A stretch of 64,000 nt of DNA from Parahoeflea halophila (lineage in GTDB: Bacteria > Pseudomonadota > Alphaproteobacteria > Rhizobiales > Rhizobiaceae): assembly GCF_900220985.1 (NCBI RefSeq), contig NZ_OCPC01000001.1:784836-848835 (forward strand). Direction: 5' to 3'. The notes under the pieces are model-generated. The model made no database searches. It was given only the letters and a program-made list of their open reading frames with translations, and was not told the origin of the DNA. Shown piece after piece: positions 8,302 through 17,627 of the stretch. The translations under genes were made by a program, and so were the position numbers. Every line of letters starts with the position of its first letter. The first letter of the stretch is position 1.

Positions 8302-8486
8302 CTCATTTCATCAACGGCCTGCTACGCTTCAGGCGGGGTTCCTGGGAATTGCTGGCGTCGATCCTGATTGCCCTGGGCGTAATCATGCTCATGCAGCCCT
8401 TCGTGCTGTCGCTGTTCACCTATTCCTTCATTGTCACACTCGTTGGCACGGTGATGTTCATCATCGTCAGCCATTTCCCGGAGTAG
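8298..8486 (+). CDS. Small two-span membrane protein within the transporter operon
   Basis: The product is 62 residues, from an ATG that overlaps the permease stop by four bases. A basic N-terminus (MTHFINGLLRFRRGSWELL) is followed by two hydrophobic segments, about residues 19-37 and 40-58, and a short tail ending SHFPE. The next gene starts four bases after its stop, so it is fully embedded in the operon and is very likely expressed. I do not recognise a named family. Position suggests an accessory subunit of the transporter, in the way that a small DUF2160 protein accompanies the glycerol transporter GlpSTPQV, but the sequence is not clearly DUF2160. Confidence 0.7.
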   Translation: MTHFINGLLRFRRGSWELLASILIALGVIMLMQPFVLSLFTYSFIVTLVGTVMFIIVSHFPE

Positions 8487-8489
8487 CTC

Positions 8490-9587
8490 ATGGCGCAGAT
8501 TATGATCAGGAATGTGCGCAAGGACTTCGGATCCTTCACGGCGGTCAAATCCTCGACCTTCACCATCGAGGATGGTGAGTTCTTCATGCTGCTTGGCCCC
8601 TCGGGCTGCGGAAAGACCACGACGCTGCGGATGATGGCCGGGCTTGAACTGCCCACCAGCGGTGAAATCTACATTGATGGTGAGGAGGTGGGCATGAAGC
8701 CTGCCAGCCAGCGCGACATTGCATTCGTGTTTCAGATGTTCGCGCTCTACCCGCACATGAATGTCGGCAAGAACATCTCCTACCCGCTTGTAAGTCAGGG
8801 CATGCCGCGCGCCCAGGTCAGGAAGAAGGTCGCCGAAGTGGCCGAGATCCTTGGGATCGCGGATATCCTCAACCGTCCTGTCGGGGGCCTGTCCGGCGGC
8901 GACCGCCAGCGGGTCGCTCTTGGCCGCGCAATCGTGCGCGACCCTAAGGCTTTCTTCATGGATGAGCCGCTCGGCGCGCTCGATGCCGAGTTCCGCGAAC
9001 GCATGTCCGAAGAACTGCGTGCGCTGCATGATCGCATGAACGCGACAACGGTCTATGTCACCCATGACCAGCTCGAAGCCATGCAGATGGGCGACAAGAT
9101 CGTGGTGATGAACCATGGCGTGGTCGAGCAGTTTGGCCGGCCGCAGGAAATCTACGACTGGCCGTCGACAATGTTCGTCGCCGGTTTTCTTGGCTCGCCG
9201 GCCATGAACTTCCTCGAATTCGATGGCCAGCTCTCCATGAACCGGAATAGCGTTCACATGAACGGAACCGACTTCCAGATACCTACTTCGCTGGAAGGCG
9301 CCAGGGGCAGGCTTGCGCTCGGCGTCCGGCCGGAACATGTGCGTTTCTCCGATTCGAGCGGCTACAAGGGAGAAGTGCTTGCAACCGAGTATCTCGGCAC
9401 CACCCAGATCGTAACCATTGCCACCCCGAACGGATCCATCAAGTCGCGAATGAGTGCTGCGCAGCCGGTCTCGGTTGGCGATATGCCGGGACTGGAATTC
9501 GATTCCCGTACGATATCGATCTTCAATGTGGAGACCGGCCGGGCTTTGTTGTCACAAGCCAATCAGGAGGTCTTGCGGCATGGCTGA
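8490..9587 (+). CDS. ABC transporter ATP-binding protein 1 (MalK/UgpC type)
   Basis: The product is 365 residues. Walker A is GPSGCGKTT (about residue 36), the Q-loop lies in FVFQMFALYPHM, the signature is LSGGDRQRVALGRA (Asp where Gln is usual), Walker B is AFFMDEPLGALDA and the switch His is in VTHDQLEAM. A TOBE-like C-terminal domain follows (LALGVRPEHVRFSD). It overlaps the next ATPase gene by eight bases. Having two different ATPases in one operon suggests a heterodimeric motor, as in GlpST. Confidence 0.93.
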   Translation: MAQIMIRNVRKDFGSFTAVKSSTFTIEDGEFFMLLGPSGCGKTTTLRMMAGLELPTSGEIYIDGEEVGMKPASQRDIAFVFQMFALYPHMNVGKNISYPLVSQGMPRAQVRKKVAEVAEILGIADILNRPVGGLSGGDRQRVALGRAIVRDPKAFFMDEPLGALDAEFRERMSEELRALHDRMNATTVYVTHDQLEAMQMGDKIVVMNHGVVEQFGRPQEIYDWPSTMFVAGFLGSPAMNFLEFDGQLSMNRNSVHMNGTDFQIPTSLEGARGRLALGVRPEHVRFSDSSGYKGEVLATEYLGTTQIVTIATPNGSIKSRMSAAQPVSVGDMPGLEFDSRTISIFNVETGRALLSQANQEVLRHG

Positions 9588-10575
9588 AGTCGTTCTGAAA
9601 AATGTGACCAAGCGCTTCGGCGCAGATGTGGCGCTGGAAAATGTCAGCATGACCGTTCCCGACGGTTCGTTCGTTGTCCTGCTGGGCCCGACGGGTGCGG
9701 GCAAGACGACCACGCTCAGGATGATATCCGGGCTCGACAGGCCGGATGCAGGCGACGTGTTGATCGGTGGCCAGTCAATGGCCGGGCTGACGCCCGCACA
9801 GCGCAATGTCGCGATGGTATTCCAGCAATATTCGCTCTATCCGCATCTCACCGTGCGCGAGAATCTGGAATTCCCGCTGAAGTCGCCGCTTCTCAAGACA
9901 CCTGCCGAAGAGATTGCCCGCAAGATCAGGGAAGTCGCCGAGGTTCTGCAGATTTCCCACAAGCTCGACAACAAGGCGACCGCACTGTCGGGTGGCGAGA
10001 TGCAGCGGGTTTCCATCGGCCGCGCGCTGGTGAGAACGCCGACAATCTACCTGATGGATGAGCCCTTGAGTTCACTCGACGCCAAACTGCGCGCCGATCT
10101 GCGAATCGAGTTGAAGCGCATTCAATCCAAATCCGGCGCGACGCTCTTATATGTCACGCACGACCAGATCGAAGCGATGACAATGGCAACCCATGTCGGC
10201 GTTCTCGACCGCGGCAAGCTGGTTCAGTTTGGCAGCCCCCGGGAAATCTATGAAAACCCGGTCAGCATCTATGCCGCGAGCCGTCTCGGTCAGCCCAGGA
10301 TCAATATAGTGCCGGCCTCGTTGTTTGGCGGTGCGCCAGCCAAGGCCGACAAGATCGGCCTCCGGCCCGAGCAGATCGTGCAAGGCGAAGGCGAGGACAG
10401 CCTGGTAACCCGTGTTGAACATCTGGGTGATCAGACGCGATTGCATCTCAATTACAAGAGCCATGAACTGATCACAGTGACGGACGCGCACACTCAACTC
10501 AACGAAGGTGACACGGTCAAAATCCGACCTGAGAAGCCGTTCTATTTCGATGCCCAGGGCGACCGGGTGGCCTAG
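9580..10575 (+). CDS. ABC transporter ATP-binding protein 2 (MalK/UgpC type)
   Basis: The product is 331 residues from an ATG at 9580 with AGGAGG upstream. It shows Walker A GPTGAGKTT, Q-loop MVFQQYSLYPHL, signature LSGGEMQRVSIGRA, Walker B IYLMDEPLSSLDA and switch His in VTHDQIEAM. The C-terminal TOBE part (IGLRPEQIVQGEG) is shorter than in ATPase 1. It probably pairs with the preceding ATPase; both nucleotide sites look intact. A 72-bp gap separates it from the kinase gene. Confidence 0.93.
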   Translation: MAEVVLKNVTKRFGADVALENVSMTVPDGSFVVLLGPTGAGKTTTLRMISGLDRPDAGDVLIGGQSMAGLTPAQRNVAMVFQQYSLYPHLTVRENLEFPLKSPLLKTPAEEIARKIREVAEVLQISHKLDNKATALSGGEMQRVSIGRALVRTPTIYLMDEPLSSLDAKLRADLRIELKRIQSKSGATLLYVTHDQIEAMTMATHVGVLDRGKLVQFGSPREIYENPVSIYAASRLGQPRINIVPASLFGGAPAKADKIGLRPEQIVQGEGEDSLVTRVEHLGDQTRLHLNYKSHELITVTDAHTQLNEGDTVKIRPEKPFYFDAQGDRVA

Positions 10576-10647
10576 AGCGCCTTTGCGCGGTTGCACACCG
10601 AAAACGCTTTGACAACTTGCCTGACACTATATCTGGAGGACCCTTCA

Positions 10648-12267
10648 ATGACCCAGTTTATGAACCAGAAGGAAAGCATCGTTACTGATGCCGTTGATGG
10701 CATTGTTGCGACATCGGGCGGTAAACTTGCCCGTCTGGACGGGTATCCGCACATACGGGTCGTGGTCCGCAACGACTGGGACAAGTCGAAGGTGGCCCTG
10801 GTTTCGGGCGGCGGCTCGGGGCATGAGCCAGCGCATGCGGGTTTTGTCGGCGCGGGGATGTTGACCGCCGCAGTGTGCGGCGATGTGTTTGCATCCCCTT
10901 CCGTGGATGCAGTCCTCGCCGGCATCCTGGCTGTCACCGGGCCTGCCGGATGTCTGCTGATCGTCAAGAACTACACCGGCGACCGGTTGAACTTCGGTTT
11001 GGCAGCCGAACGGGCCAAGGCATTCGGTCTCAATGTCAGCATGGTCGTTGTCGATGACGATGTGGCCCTACCGGATCTACCGCAGGCACGCGGCGTGGCG
11101 GGCACCCTCTTTGTGCACAAGATCGCCGGTGCACTGGCTGAGCGCGGAGCAAATCTTGATGAGATCACTGCCCGCGTCGAGAAGGTGATCGCCGGCACAA
11201 AGACGATCGGCATGTCGCTTGATACCTGCACGGTTCCGGGCTCGCCAAAAGAGGCCCGCATTCCCAAGGGAATGGCCGAACTTGGCCTTGGCATTCATGG
11301 TGAAGCTGGCGTCGAGCAAATCCAGTATACCGATGCCCGGCAGGCGATGGGCGCAGTTTGCGGGAAACTGGCCGCACACATGGCGGACGGCAATCATGTC
11401 GCGCTTCTCAACAATCTGGGCGGGACGTCCGTGCTTGAGATGGCCGTTCTGGCCAATGAACTGGCTAGATCAGAGATTGCCGGAAAACTGAAATGGATTA
11501 TCGGCCCGGCTGCGATGGTCACCTCGCTGGACATGCGAGGGTTCTCCGTTTCGGTCTATCCGGCCACGGATGATGATCTGGAGGCACTGTCGCAACCGAG
11601 CCCTCTTCCGGCCTGGCCGGACGTCTGCGAAATTGCGCCGGTGACGGTGCGCAATCTGCCGGACGGCCTTGCGCCGATCAAACCGCTTCCGTCCGAGCAC
11701 GAGGAAACGCGGGCATTTCTGACCAAGTGCTGTGAGATACTGATCGCCTGCGAACGCGATCTGAACGTGCTGGATACGAAATCAGGCGATGGAGACACAG
11801 GTTCAACGCTTGCCGGGGCAGCCCGCGCCTTGATCGCATCGATGGACACCCTGCCACTGGCGGATCACACCCAGCTCTACCGTGCCATTGGGCAGGAACT
11901 CAGTCAGACCATGGGCGGGTCCTCGGGCGTGTTGCTGGCAATTTTCTTTGCTGCCGCCGGTGACGCGGCCTCAAGCGGTCTCTCCATGACCGGGGCGCTG
12001 AAGGCGGGTCTGACCAGGATGCAGGAGATCGGGGGCGCGAACCTCGGTGACCGAACCATGGTGGATGCGCTTCATCCTGCCCTTGAAGCGTTGGACGAAA
12101 GCATCGCCAAGGCAGCCCAGGCCGCACGCGCCGGTGCAAACCATACGGCCACGATGGTCAAGGCAAATGCCGGCCGTGCCGCATATATCAATGCGCAACA
12201 ACTTGAAGGTCACACGGATCCCGGTGCTGAAGCGGTTGCACGTCTGTTCGAGCATCTTCGGGACTAA
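10648..12267 (+). CDS. Dihydroxyacetone-kinase family protein, fused DhaK-DhaL
   Basis: The product is 539 residues from the ATG at 10648, after a GGAGGA. The N-terminal DhaK domain (about 1-330) has [17 protein letters not shown] and the substrate-binding His in [11 protein letters not shown] (His217). The C-terminal DhaL domain (about 355-539) carries the Mg-ATP aspartates in [14 protein letters not shown] and the MGGSSGVLL loop. The fusion is the ATP-dependent form, unlike the PTS-dependent split form. Family members phosphorylate dihydroxyacetone, glyceraldehyde or tetruloses. As the last gene of the LacI-controlled transporter operon it probably phosphorylates the imported compound or a product of it. 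The exact substrate is open, since no dehydrogenase or isomerase is nearby. Confidence 0.9.
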   Translation: MTQFMNQKESIVTDAVDGIVATSGGKLARLDGYPHIRVVVRNDWDKSKVALVSGGGSGHEPAHAGFVGAGMLTAAVCGDVFASPSVDAVLAGILAVTGPAGCLLIVKNYTGDRLNFGLAAERAKAFGLNVSMVVVDDDVALPDLPQARGVAGTLFVHKIAGALAERGANLDEITARVEKVIAGTKTIGMSLDTCTVPGSPKEARIPKGMAELGLGIHGEAGVEQIQYTDARQAMGAVCGKLAAHMADGNHVALLNNLGGTSVLEMAVLANELARSEIAGKLKWIIGPAAMVTSLDMRGFSVSVYPATDDDLEALSQPSPLPAWPDVCEIAPVTVRNLPDGLAPIKPLPSEHEETRAFLTKCCEILIACERDLNVLDTKSGDGDTGSTLAGAARALIASMDTLPLADHTQLYRAIGQELSQTMGGSSGVLLAIFFAAAGDAASSGLSMTGALKAGLTRMQEIGGANLGDRTMVDALHPALEALDESIAKAAQAARAGANHTATMVKANAGRAAYINAQQLEGHTDPGAEAVARLFEHLRD

Positions 12268-12269
12268 GC

Positions 12270-13167
12270 TGCCACGATGCCATCGTTAATCACGACCAGA
12301 TCGAAGAAGTCACGCGACACTGACTTGAAGATCTTGTCAGAGTCGTTGGGACCAGTCAGCGCCTGATAAACGCCCAGGTGGATCCCATAGGATGGATCGA
12401 TCTTACGATTTTTCACTTTGGTCATCACCGCGCCGAACGGCTTGAAGTCGTTGACCAGAGTCTGGTCAACCAGAATATTCCGATCGGCAAGAAAGAGGTT
12501 GCGTTTGGCCCTGCCTGCTTTCCAAAGTCGCCGGATGATCTGGAAAGTCGTCTAGGTCTTGCCGGTGCCGGTTGCCATTGCCAGCAGGACTCGCTGCTTT
12601 CCCCTGGCAATCGCCTCGAAGTCAGATTGATTGCATCAATCTGCTAATTGCCCGGCTTCTTGCCATCGCCTTCGCAAAAATAGGGCTGCTCAACCAGCGC
12701 TACCTCATCGGGTTCGATAGTGTGGAAGCACTGATAGCACCGCCACAACTCACGTGGAGTTGGAAAATCTTCAAGCCTCAGCTCAGTTTCGATATCGCTT
12801 CCGACCGGTGCCGTTTTGTCATGGCTGGCGAATGCATCGCCGTTGGAGCTGAAGGCTGAAGGCAGCTTCAGGATGCCGGCATAGTCCAGCCCCTGTTGAA
12901 GTCCGTAGCTGACGCTAGACGCATTACTCTTGGCCTCGATGAGGGCGACGGGAAGCGAGGGCTACTAGGATAGGACGTAATCTGCAAATTTTTTTTCTTC
13001 TGGTTTCGTGACGAGGCATTACCGCGCACGATGACAGGCCCGGGCGTTAGCGTCACTTCGCGGCGGATCTGCGTCATCGGATCCCAGCCACTGGTTTTCA
13101 GCGCCTGCGCGATAAACAGATTGCAGATATCCGTTTCGCTAAACAGCAGCTTGTCTTTCTTGTCCAA
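12270..13167 (-). pseudogene. hsdR: Type I restriction endonuclease subunit R (hsdR), decayed 5' fragment
   Basis: Reading the minus strand from a TTG at 13167 (GGGGGAG just upstream) gives the HsdR N-terminus: SETDICNLFIAQALKTSGWDP, RREVTLTPGPVIVRGN and then, after a frameshift at an A-run near 12985, IEAKSNASSVSYGLQQGLDYA. Further on come LPSAFSSNGDAFASHDKTAP, the helicase Walker A region ATGTGKT interrupted by an amber codon (12552-12554), [21 protein letters not shown] and [12 protein letters not shown]. Several stops (for example near 12963 and 12644) and frameshifts break it. The fragment ends right at the stop of the kinase gene, with the rest of the helicase and the C-terminus missing. 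No hsdM or hsdS is present. Confidence 0.88.
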
Positions 13168-13264
13168 GCGCTCCCCCGAACAGATCATCTCGCCAACGCG
13201 CTGTCCCCATTTAAAACCTATCCGTCTGCTTCGTAACAGCAAAGATTGGATTTGCTCAATCAGG

Positions 13265-13667
13265 TCATTGCTTTGATCGGCCACGCCTGGACTTGTAGGT
13301 GTAGAGGGAGCGGTCGATCCGCAGCGCATGACACGCCTTGCGGATCGACACCTTCCAGACCTCCCGGACTTCATCCACAAGCTGGCGTCGGCGGGCGGCT
13401 TCAAAGCTCATTTGAGAGGACATCCTGCAGCATGGCCTTGACCAAGCTGAGGTCTGCGACAAGCCGCTTGAGCTTGGCGTTCTCCTCCTCAAACTGGCGA
13501 AGTCGCGTCACCTCGGACGGCATCAACCCGGCGTGGCGCTTGCGCTAGTTGTAGAACGTTGCCTCTGATATTCCGGCCTTGCTGCATACCTCGCCGACGG
13601 CCGTGCCATCTTCAGCCTGCTTCAAGAAAAAGGCGATTTGTGCCTAGGAAAACTTCGATGCCTTCAT
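13265..13667 (-). mobile_element. IS3-family insertion sequence remnant (orfA plus 5' end of orfB)
   Basis: OrfA begins at the ATG at 13667 and reads AQIAFFLKQAEDGTAVGEVC, then AGISEATFYN, LMPSEVTRLRQFEEENAKLK and LVADLSLVKAMLQDVLSNEL, the helix-turn-helix and leucine-zipper parts of an IS3 transposase. It contains two amber stops (complements at 13546-13548 and 13644-13646), one replacing the conserved Trp of the FYNW motif. OrfB starts at 13411, overlapping orfA in the usual IS3 frameshift layout, but stops after SLYTYKSRRGRSKQ, so the DDE domain is gone. No terminal inverted repeats are visible. The element is dead. Confidence 0.85.
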
Positions 13668-13722
13668 GGAACTCTCCATCTCCCGGTCGAGAGATCATAA
13701 TTGGAAAATTCCAGTGAAAAGA

Positions 13723-13798
<76 letters not shown>

Positions 13799-13906
13799 CA
13801 CCTGTTCCGCGACGGGAACGAGGCGCGTATAGACCGGATCAAAGCCCGTGTCCACACTGTTTTTCGCGCAGCTGCAACATCAGCCGGTTTTTGTGTCTGC
13901 AAGCGC

Positions 13907-14827
13907 TCAGACCAGCAGCTTTCCTTCGGCCACGCGCACCGCTTCGCCGCCGATGCGGACATGCGAGACCTGATTTCCGGCGCTGTCGATATGCAGGTGG
14001 ATCAGCGACGGCCGGCCCATCTCCACCCCCTGCTCGATCACCAGCGCATGGTTGCCGTCGAGCAAGCCGTCGAAATGATGGATGGCGCCCGACAGCGCGG
14101 CCGCCGCCGACCCGGTGGCGGGATCTTCCGGCATGCCGTCGCCCGGCGCGAACATGCGGGCATGAAACGAGGAGGCGTGGTTCACTCCACCGCGGCAATA
14201 GACATAGGCAAAGGCCAGCTGGCCGTCGCACATCGGCGCAATCCGGTCCCATTCCGCCGCAATGCACTCGGCCTTGGCGGCAGCGGCGAGATCATGCACC
14301 GGCACGAGCACGAACGGCACACCCGCGCTCCACAGCGACACCCGGTGGTTCTCGAACCCGATCTCGTGCGGGTCGAGCCCGAGCGCGACACCGACATCCG
14401 CCGGTTCGATCTCCACGTCGAATTGCCGCGACAGTTTCGGCAGGTCGAATTCCGCGAAGCCGGCCGCACCCGGCCTGACCCGGACGGCGCAGCGTACAGG
14501 CCCGATCGCCTCCTCCAGCATCTTGACCAGGTCGAGGCCGTTGTCGGGCACCGCCCCGCCAAGCCGCCGCTCGGCCAGCGCCACCGCCGCGCCGACGGTG
14601 GGATGGCCGGCAAAGGGAAGTTCGCGCATCGACGTGAAGATCCGCAGCCGTGCCGTGTGGGCCGGGTTTTCCGGCTTGAGCACGAAGACCGTCTCCGACA
14701 GGTTGAACTCGCGCGCGATCGCCTGCATCTGCTGGTCGCTGTAGGAATCGGCGTCAAACACCACCGCCAGCGGGTTGCCGGCAAGGCCAGTGTCGGTAAA
14801 GACGTCGTAGACTGCGTAATCACTCAT
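13907..14827 (-). CDS. PhzF-family isomerase/epimerase
   Basis: The product is 306 residues, the normal length for PhzF-like proteins (two pseudo-symmetric diaminopimelate-epimerase-like halves). The N-terminal half has NPLAVVFDAD, the catalytic Glu in EFNLSETVFVL (about residue 45) and ELPFAGHPTVGAA. The C-terminal half has the signature EDPATGSAAAALSG. The family catalyses acid-base isomerisations of small molecules. Without phenazine genes nearby the substrate is unknown. It lies downstream of the NUDIX gene on the same strand with a gap of about 130 bp. Confidence 0.9.
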   Translation of the reverse strand: MSDYAVYDVFTDTGLAGNPLAVVFDADSYSDQQMQAIAREFNLSETVFVLKPENPAHTARLRIFTSMRELPFAGHPTVGAAVALAERRLGGAVPDNGLDLVKMLEEAIGPVRCAVRVRPGAAGFAEFDLPKLSRQFDVEIEPADVGVALGLDPHEIGFENHRVSLWSAGVPFVLVPVHDLAAAAKAECIAAEWDRIAPMCDGQLAFAYVYCRGGVNHASSFHARMFAPGDGMPEDPATGSAAAALSGAIHHFDGLLDGNHALVIEQGVEMGRPSLIHLHIDSAGNQVSHVRIGGEAVRVAEGKLLV

Positions 14828-14956
14828 GCCGGCCTGGTTCCTCTGTCGTCGCGGCCCGCGCCGCTCTGGTGTTTTAGGAGCGCAACCCGCATCCCTGTCT
14901 GCGCGGCAAGGCCACTGTCCGGCGCACCACTTGCACGCGGGGCGCAGACACGCATC

Positions 14957-15757
14957 CTATCTGTTTCGCGCAATCTGCCAACCGGTCTCGAACCGGGGTG
15001 TGGCAAAATGAAAGTCGACCATCGCCTGCATGTAATCCGGCACCGTCGGACCGGCATCCTGCGGCGCGCGCACCACCACCACGTCCTCGATCTCGCCTTC
15101 CGCACTGGTGCGAATATGCGCGCGGATCCGCGCGGCCAGCACGTCCGCGGTCTCCGTGAGCCGGAAGCGGCGAAACACCGCCACCAGACCGCCGCTGCGC
15201 CAGCACAAGAGCCGGGACTCCGCCGCGGCAGCCGTCAGGTCGAGCCCTGTTTCCTCGCGCGCCTCGCGCAGGATGCTGCCGTCGACATCGACCATGCCAT
15301 CGCGGATGTCGGAGGGATCGAGCGAGCCGGCCGGTGCATAGACCTTGCCCGGATTGGCCGTCTTCGCCGCCATCCGGATCAGCAGCATGGCGTCATCCGA
15401 GGACAGGATCACCGCCGAGCCGAACAGGTGCCAGACATCGGCCCGCGGCCAGGTCGCCACCAGCCGCCTCAGCGCCGCATAGGGGGCGCGGTGGCTGATC
15501 CCCGAGATCACGCCGCCTTCAAGCTCAAGGCCGCGATGGATCATCACCGTGCCGTTGAACAGCCAGGGGCGCGCCACCTGTTCACGCGCCCAGTCCGCCT
15601 CGATCGCGGCATGCTCCCGCACCCGCCAGGGATGCTCGGCCTCGTCAAGCCGCAGCCGCACCGCATCGAGGCTGAACACGCGCCTTTCGGGAATGTGGCT
15701 CAATCCGGTCACGCCGCTCGTCTCACGCACACCAGGGCCCCGCTCACACCAGGTCAA
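14957..15757 (-). CDS. NUDIX hydrolase
   Basis: The product is 266 residues. A NUDIX box is visible at about residues 145-175: G-S-L-D-P, then SILREAREETGLDL, matching the REUXEEXGU core. The N-terminal part (HPWRVREHAAIEADW, FNGTVMIHRGLELEGG) resembles NUDIX proteins with a preceding helper domain. They hydrolyse nucleoside-diphosphate-linked compounds; the substrate cannot be read. The start overlaps the stop of the upstream EEP gene by 14 bases, implying translational coupling of the two hydrolases. Confidence 0.85.
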   Translation of the reverse strand: MTWCERGPGVRETSGVTGLSHIPERRVFSLDAVRLRLDEAEHPWRVREHAAIEADWAREQVARPWLFNGTVMIHRGLELEGGVISGISHRAPYAALRRLVATWPRADVWHLFGSAVILSSDDAMLLIRMAAKTANPGKVYAPAGSLDPSDIRDGMVDVDGSILREAREETGLDLTAAAAESRLLCWRSGGLVAVFRRFRLTETADVLAARIRAHIRTSAEGEIEDVVVVRAPQDAGPTVPDYMQAMVDFHFATPRFETGWQIARNR

Positions 15758-16850
15758 AGGTCATCGCCACCGGGCAATGGTCCGACGCCTTGGGCCGGTC
15801 CCAGCCGGTGCGCGGATAGCGCTCGACCTCCTGGCCGTCGGGAAACAGCGTCCGGTAGGGCTGGCCGGCACGGACGATGTCGGGCAGCCGGTCGCGGTTC
15901 GAGCGCACCATCGCCGGCGAGGCCAGCAGATAATCGAGCTGGCACAGATGCCGCTCTTCCGGCCCGCGGGTGTGGTACAGCGTCCAGCGATCCATTTCGG
16001 GGCGCCGGGCGACGACGTTTTCGGCGAAGCCGCCGGCGGTCAGCTCGCGCACCGCCCCGCCCGCGGCCTGTTCCGGCGTGAACCGGTAGCCATTGCGGCG
16101 GTCGCCGGTGATCACCAGCTTCTCGGAATAATCGTTGATGTCGCCGGCGATGACATAACGCTTGCCGCCGCCATCGGGCCCGAAGCGGTCGGCGATGATC
16201 TTGCGCACGCCGCGCGCCTCGGCCACCCGCACAGGCATCGTCAGCGTGCGGCCGTCGATGCCGTCGCGCGGGCCTCCCATCGACTTGAAATGCACCACGT
16301 AGACGGTGAGCCGCTTGTCCCCGACCTTGAGATCGACCTCGAGGCAATCGCGCTTGAAGAGCTTGTCGCCGGGCTTCTGCAGCTCCGTGAGATCCGGGGT
16401 GTAAAGCCCCATCGTCTCGTAGGTCTGCTGCGCGTGGCTGGTGACATCGAGCACTTCGATCTTTGCGCCGTCGATGGTCCGCTCGCGGGTCATCAGCGCG
16501 AGGTTGATGCCGCGCCCGTCATTGCCGTTGACCAGCACCTTGTGGCGGTAGCCGTCGCCGATCATCTTGAACAGATAGCCATATTCGAACCGGTGCAGCG
16601 TATCGAGGTTCTCCACCTCCTGCAGGCACAATATGTCGGCATCGGCCTCGGCGATCGCCAGCGCGGTCAGCTGCCGCGTGTCGTCGGTCAGCGACACGGC
16701 GCGGGCGATCTCGGCCTGCTGATACTGCGCCTCGGTGTCGAAATCGTAGAGCTGCGCCACCCGGTCCTGCCTCAGCTCGTTGCGGAAGCCGGAGAAATCG
16801 AACCGGCTGAGCAGGTTTTCGGCGTTGAAGCTGGCAATGCGAACGGTCAT
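15744..16850 (-). CDS. Endonuclease/exonuclease/phosphatase (EEP) family protein
   Basis: The product is 368 residues from the ATG at 16850 (AGGA upstream); 15 more codons are open 5' but begin in unlikely sequence. EEP motifs: RIASFNAENL at the start, ILCLQEVENLDTL with the metal-binding Glu, KRYVIAGDINDYS with the catalytic Asp/Asn, and KASDHCPVAMTFDL at the C-terminus with the SDH motif. No signal peptide is seen, so it is probably cytoplasmic. It overlaps the NUDIX gene. Whether it acts on DNA or on a small phosphate ester is not known. Confidence 0.85.
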   Translation of the reverse strand: MTVRIASFNAENLLSRFDFSGFRNELRQDRVAQLYDFDTEAQYQQAEIARAVSLTDDTRQLTALAIAEADADILCLQEVENLDTLHRFEYGYLFKMIGDGYRHKVLVNGNDGRGINLALMTRERTIDGAKIEVLDVTSHAQQTYETMGLYTPDLTELQKPGDKLFKRDCLEVDLKVGDKRLTVYVVHFKSMGGPRDGIDGRTLTMPVRVAEARGVRKIIADRFGPDGGGKRYVIAGDINDYSEKLVITGDRRNGYRFTPEQAAGGAVRELTAGGFAENVVARRPEMDRWTLYHTRGPEERHLCQLDYLLASPAMVRSNRDRLPDIVRAGQPYRTLFPDGQEVERYPRTGWDRPKASDHCPVAMTFDLV

Positions 16851-17009
16851 GCGGCGTCCTGGTTCTGGCCCGGAAGCGGCACTGCCGCCGGGCACCCGAG
16901 CCTAGGCAGGCGGACCGGACGCCGCAAGCCAAATCACGCGCCTTCGCACTTGCGCCCGGCGCCGGTCGCTTCCGCGCGGGCCGGTACCCGAACGCGTTCA
17001 CGGGCCGGG

Positions 17010-17627
17010 TCAGCGCCCGGTCAGCAGGTTGAGCACGAGGGTCTGCACATTGCCGCCCTCGCCCATCTCGATGCGGTCGAAGTCGCGGCCGCGGGCGCGC
17101 TGCTCGTCCGAGAGCCGCTTGAGATGGCTCTGCAGCAAGGCGCGGACCTTGCGGCAGCCCGGATCGGCGGGCGCGCTCAGCCCGACGCTGACTGCCTCGA
17201 TCGCCTCCACCATTTCGATGATGTGCTGCCCGTGCACCCGCTCATGGGCGGCGAGCCCGTCGTAGAACCGCTGCCAGCGCGCGGCCACGGCCGGCGGCAG
17301 GTTTTCGCGCGGTTTCGGCAGCGTGTAGGTGATGATCAGCTTCGGCACATTGCGGGCGATGACGCAGCTGCCATCGGGCTGCTCGCGGTAATCGCGCCCC
17401 CAGGTCAGCTTGAAGGTGGTGTGGGCAATCGCCCGCCGGTCGCCGGAAATCACCGGCCCGTTCTCGCCGATCGAGACGTAGAGCTCGGGCGCGGTCCGGC
17501 CGCTGACCGGATAGGTCTTGACCTGCTCGGCAGCCCTCCAGGCCAGCGCCGGCTGGGCGACAAGCGTGGCGGCGAGCATAAGGGCGGCACCGATGGCTGC
17601 GGCAAGGGCGGGACGGGCTGACGGCAT
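17010..17627 (-). CDS. DUF922-family secreted Zn-dependent protease
   Basis: The product is 205 residues from the ATG at 17627, with GGAG at good spacing. A signal peptide of about 28 residues (ALMLAATLVAQPALAW) is followed by the DUF922 domain: YPVSGRTAPELYVSIGENGP, KLTWGRDYREQPDG and the zinc motif HERVHGQHIIEM (HExxH). The protein should be periplasmic. The substrate is unknown. It is monocistronic, with a 159-bp gap to the EEP gene. Confidence 0.85.
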   Translation of the reverse strand: MPSARPALAAAIGAALMLAATLVAQPALAWRAAEQVKTYPVSGRTAPELYVSIGENGPVISGDRRAIAHTTFKLTWGRDYREQPDGSCVIARNVPKLIITYTLPKPRENLPPAVAARWQRFYDGLAAHERVHGQHIIEMVEAIEAVSVGLSAPADPGCRKVRALLQSHLKRLSDEQRARGRDFDRIEMGEGGNVQTLVLNLLTGR

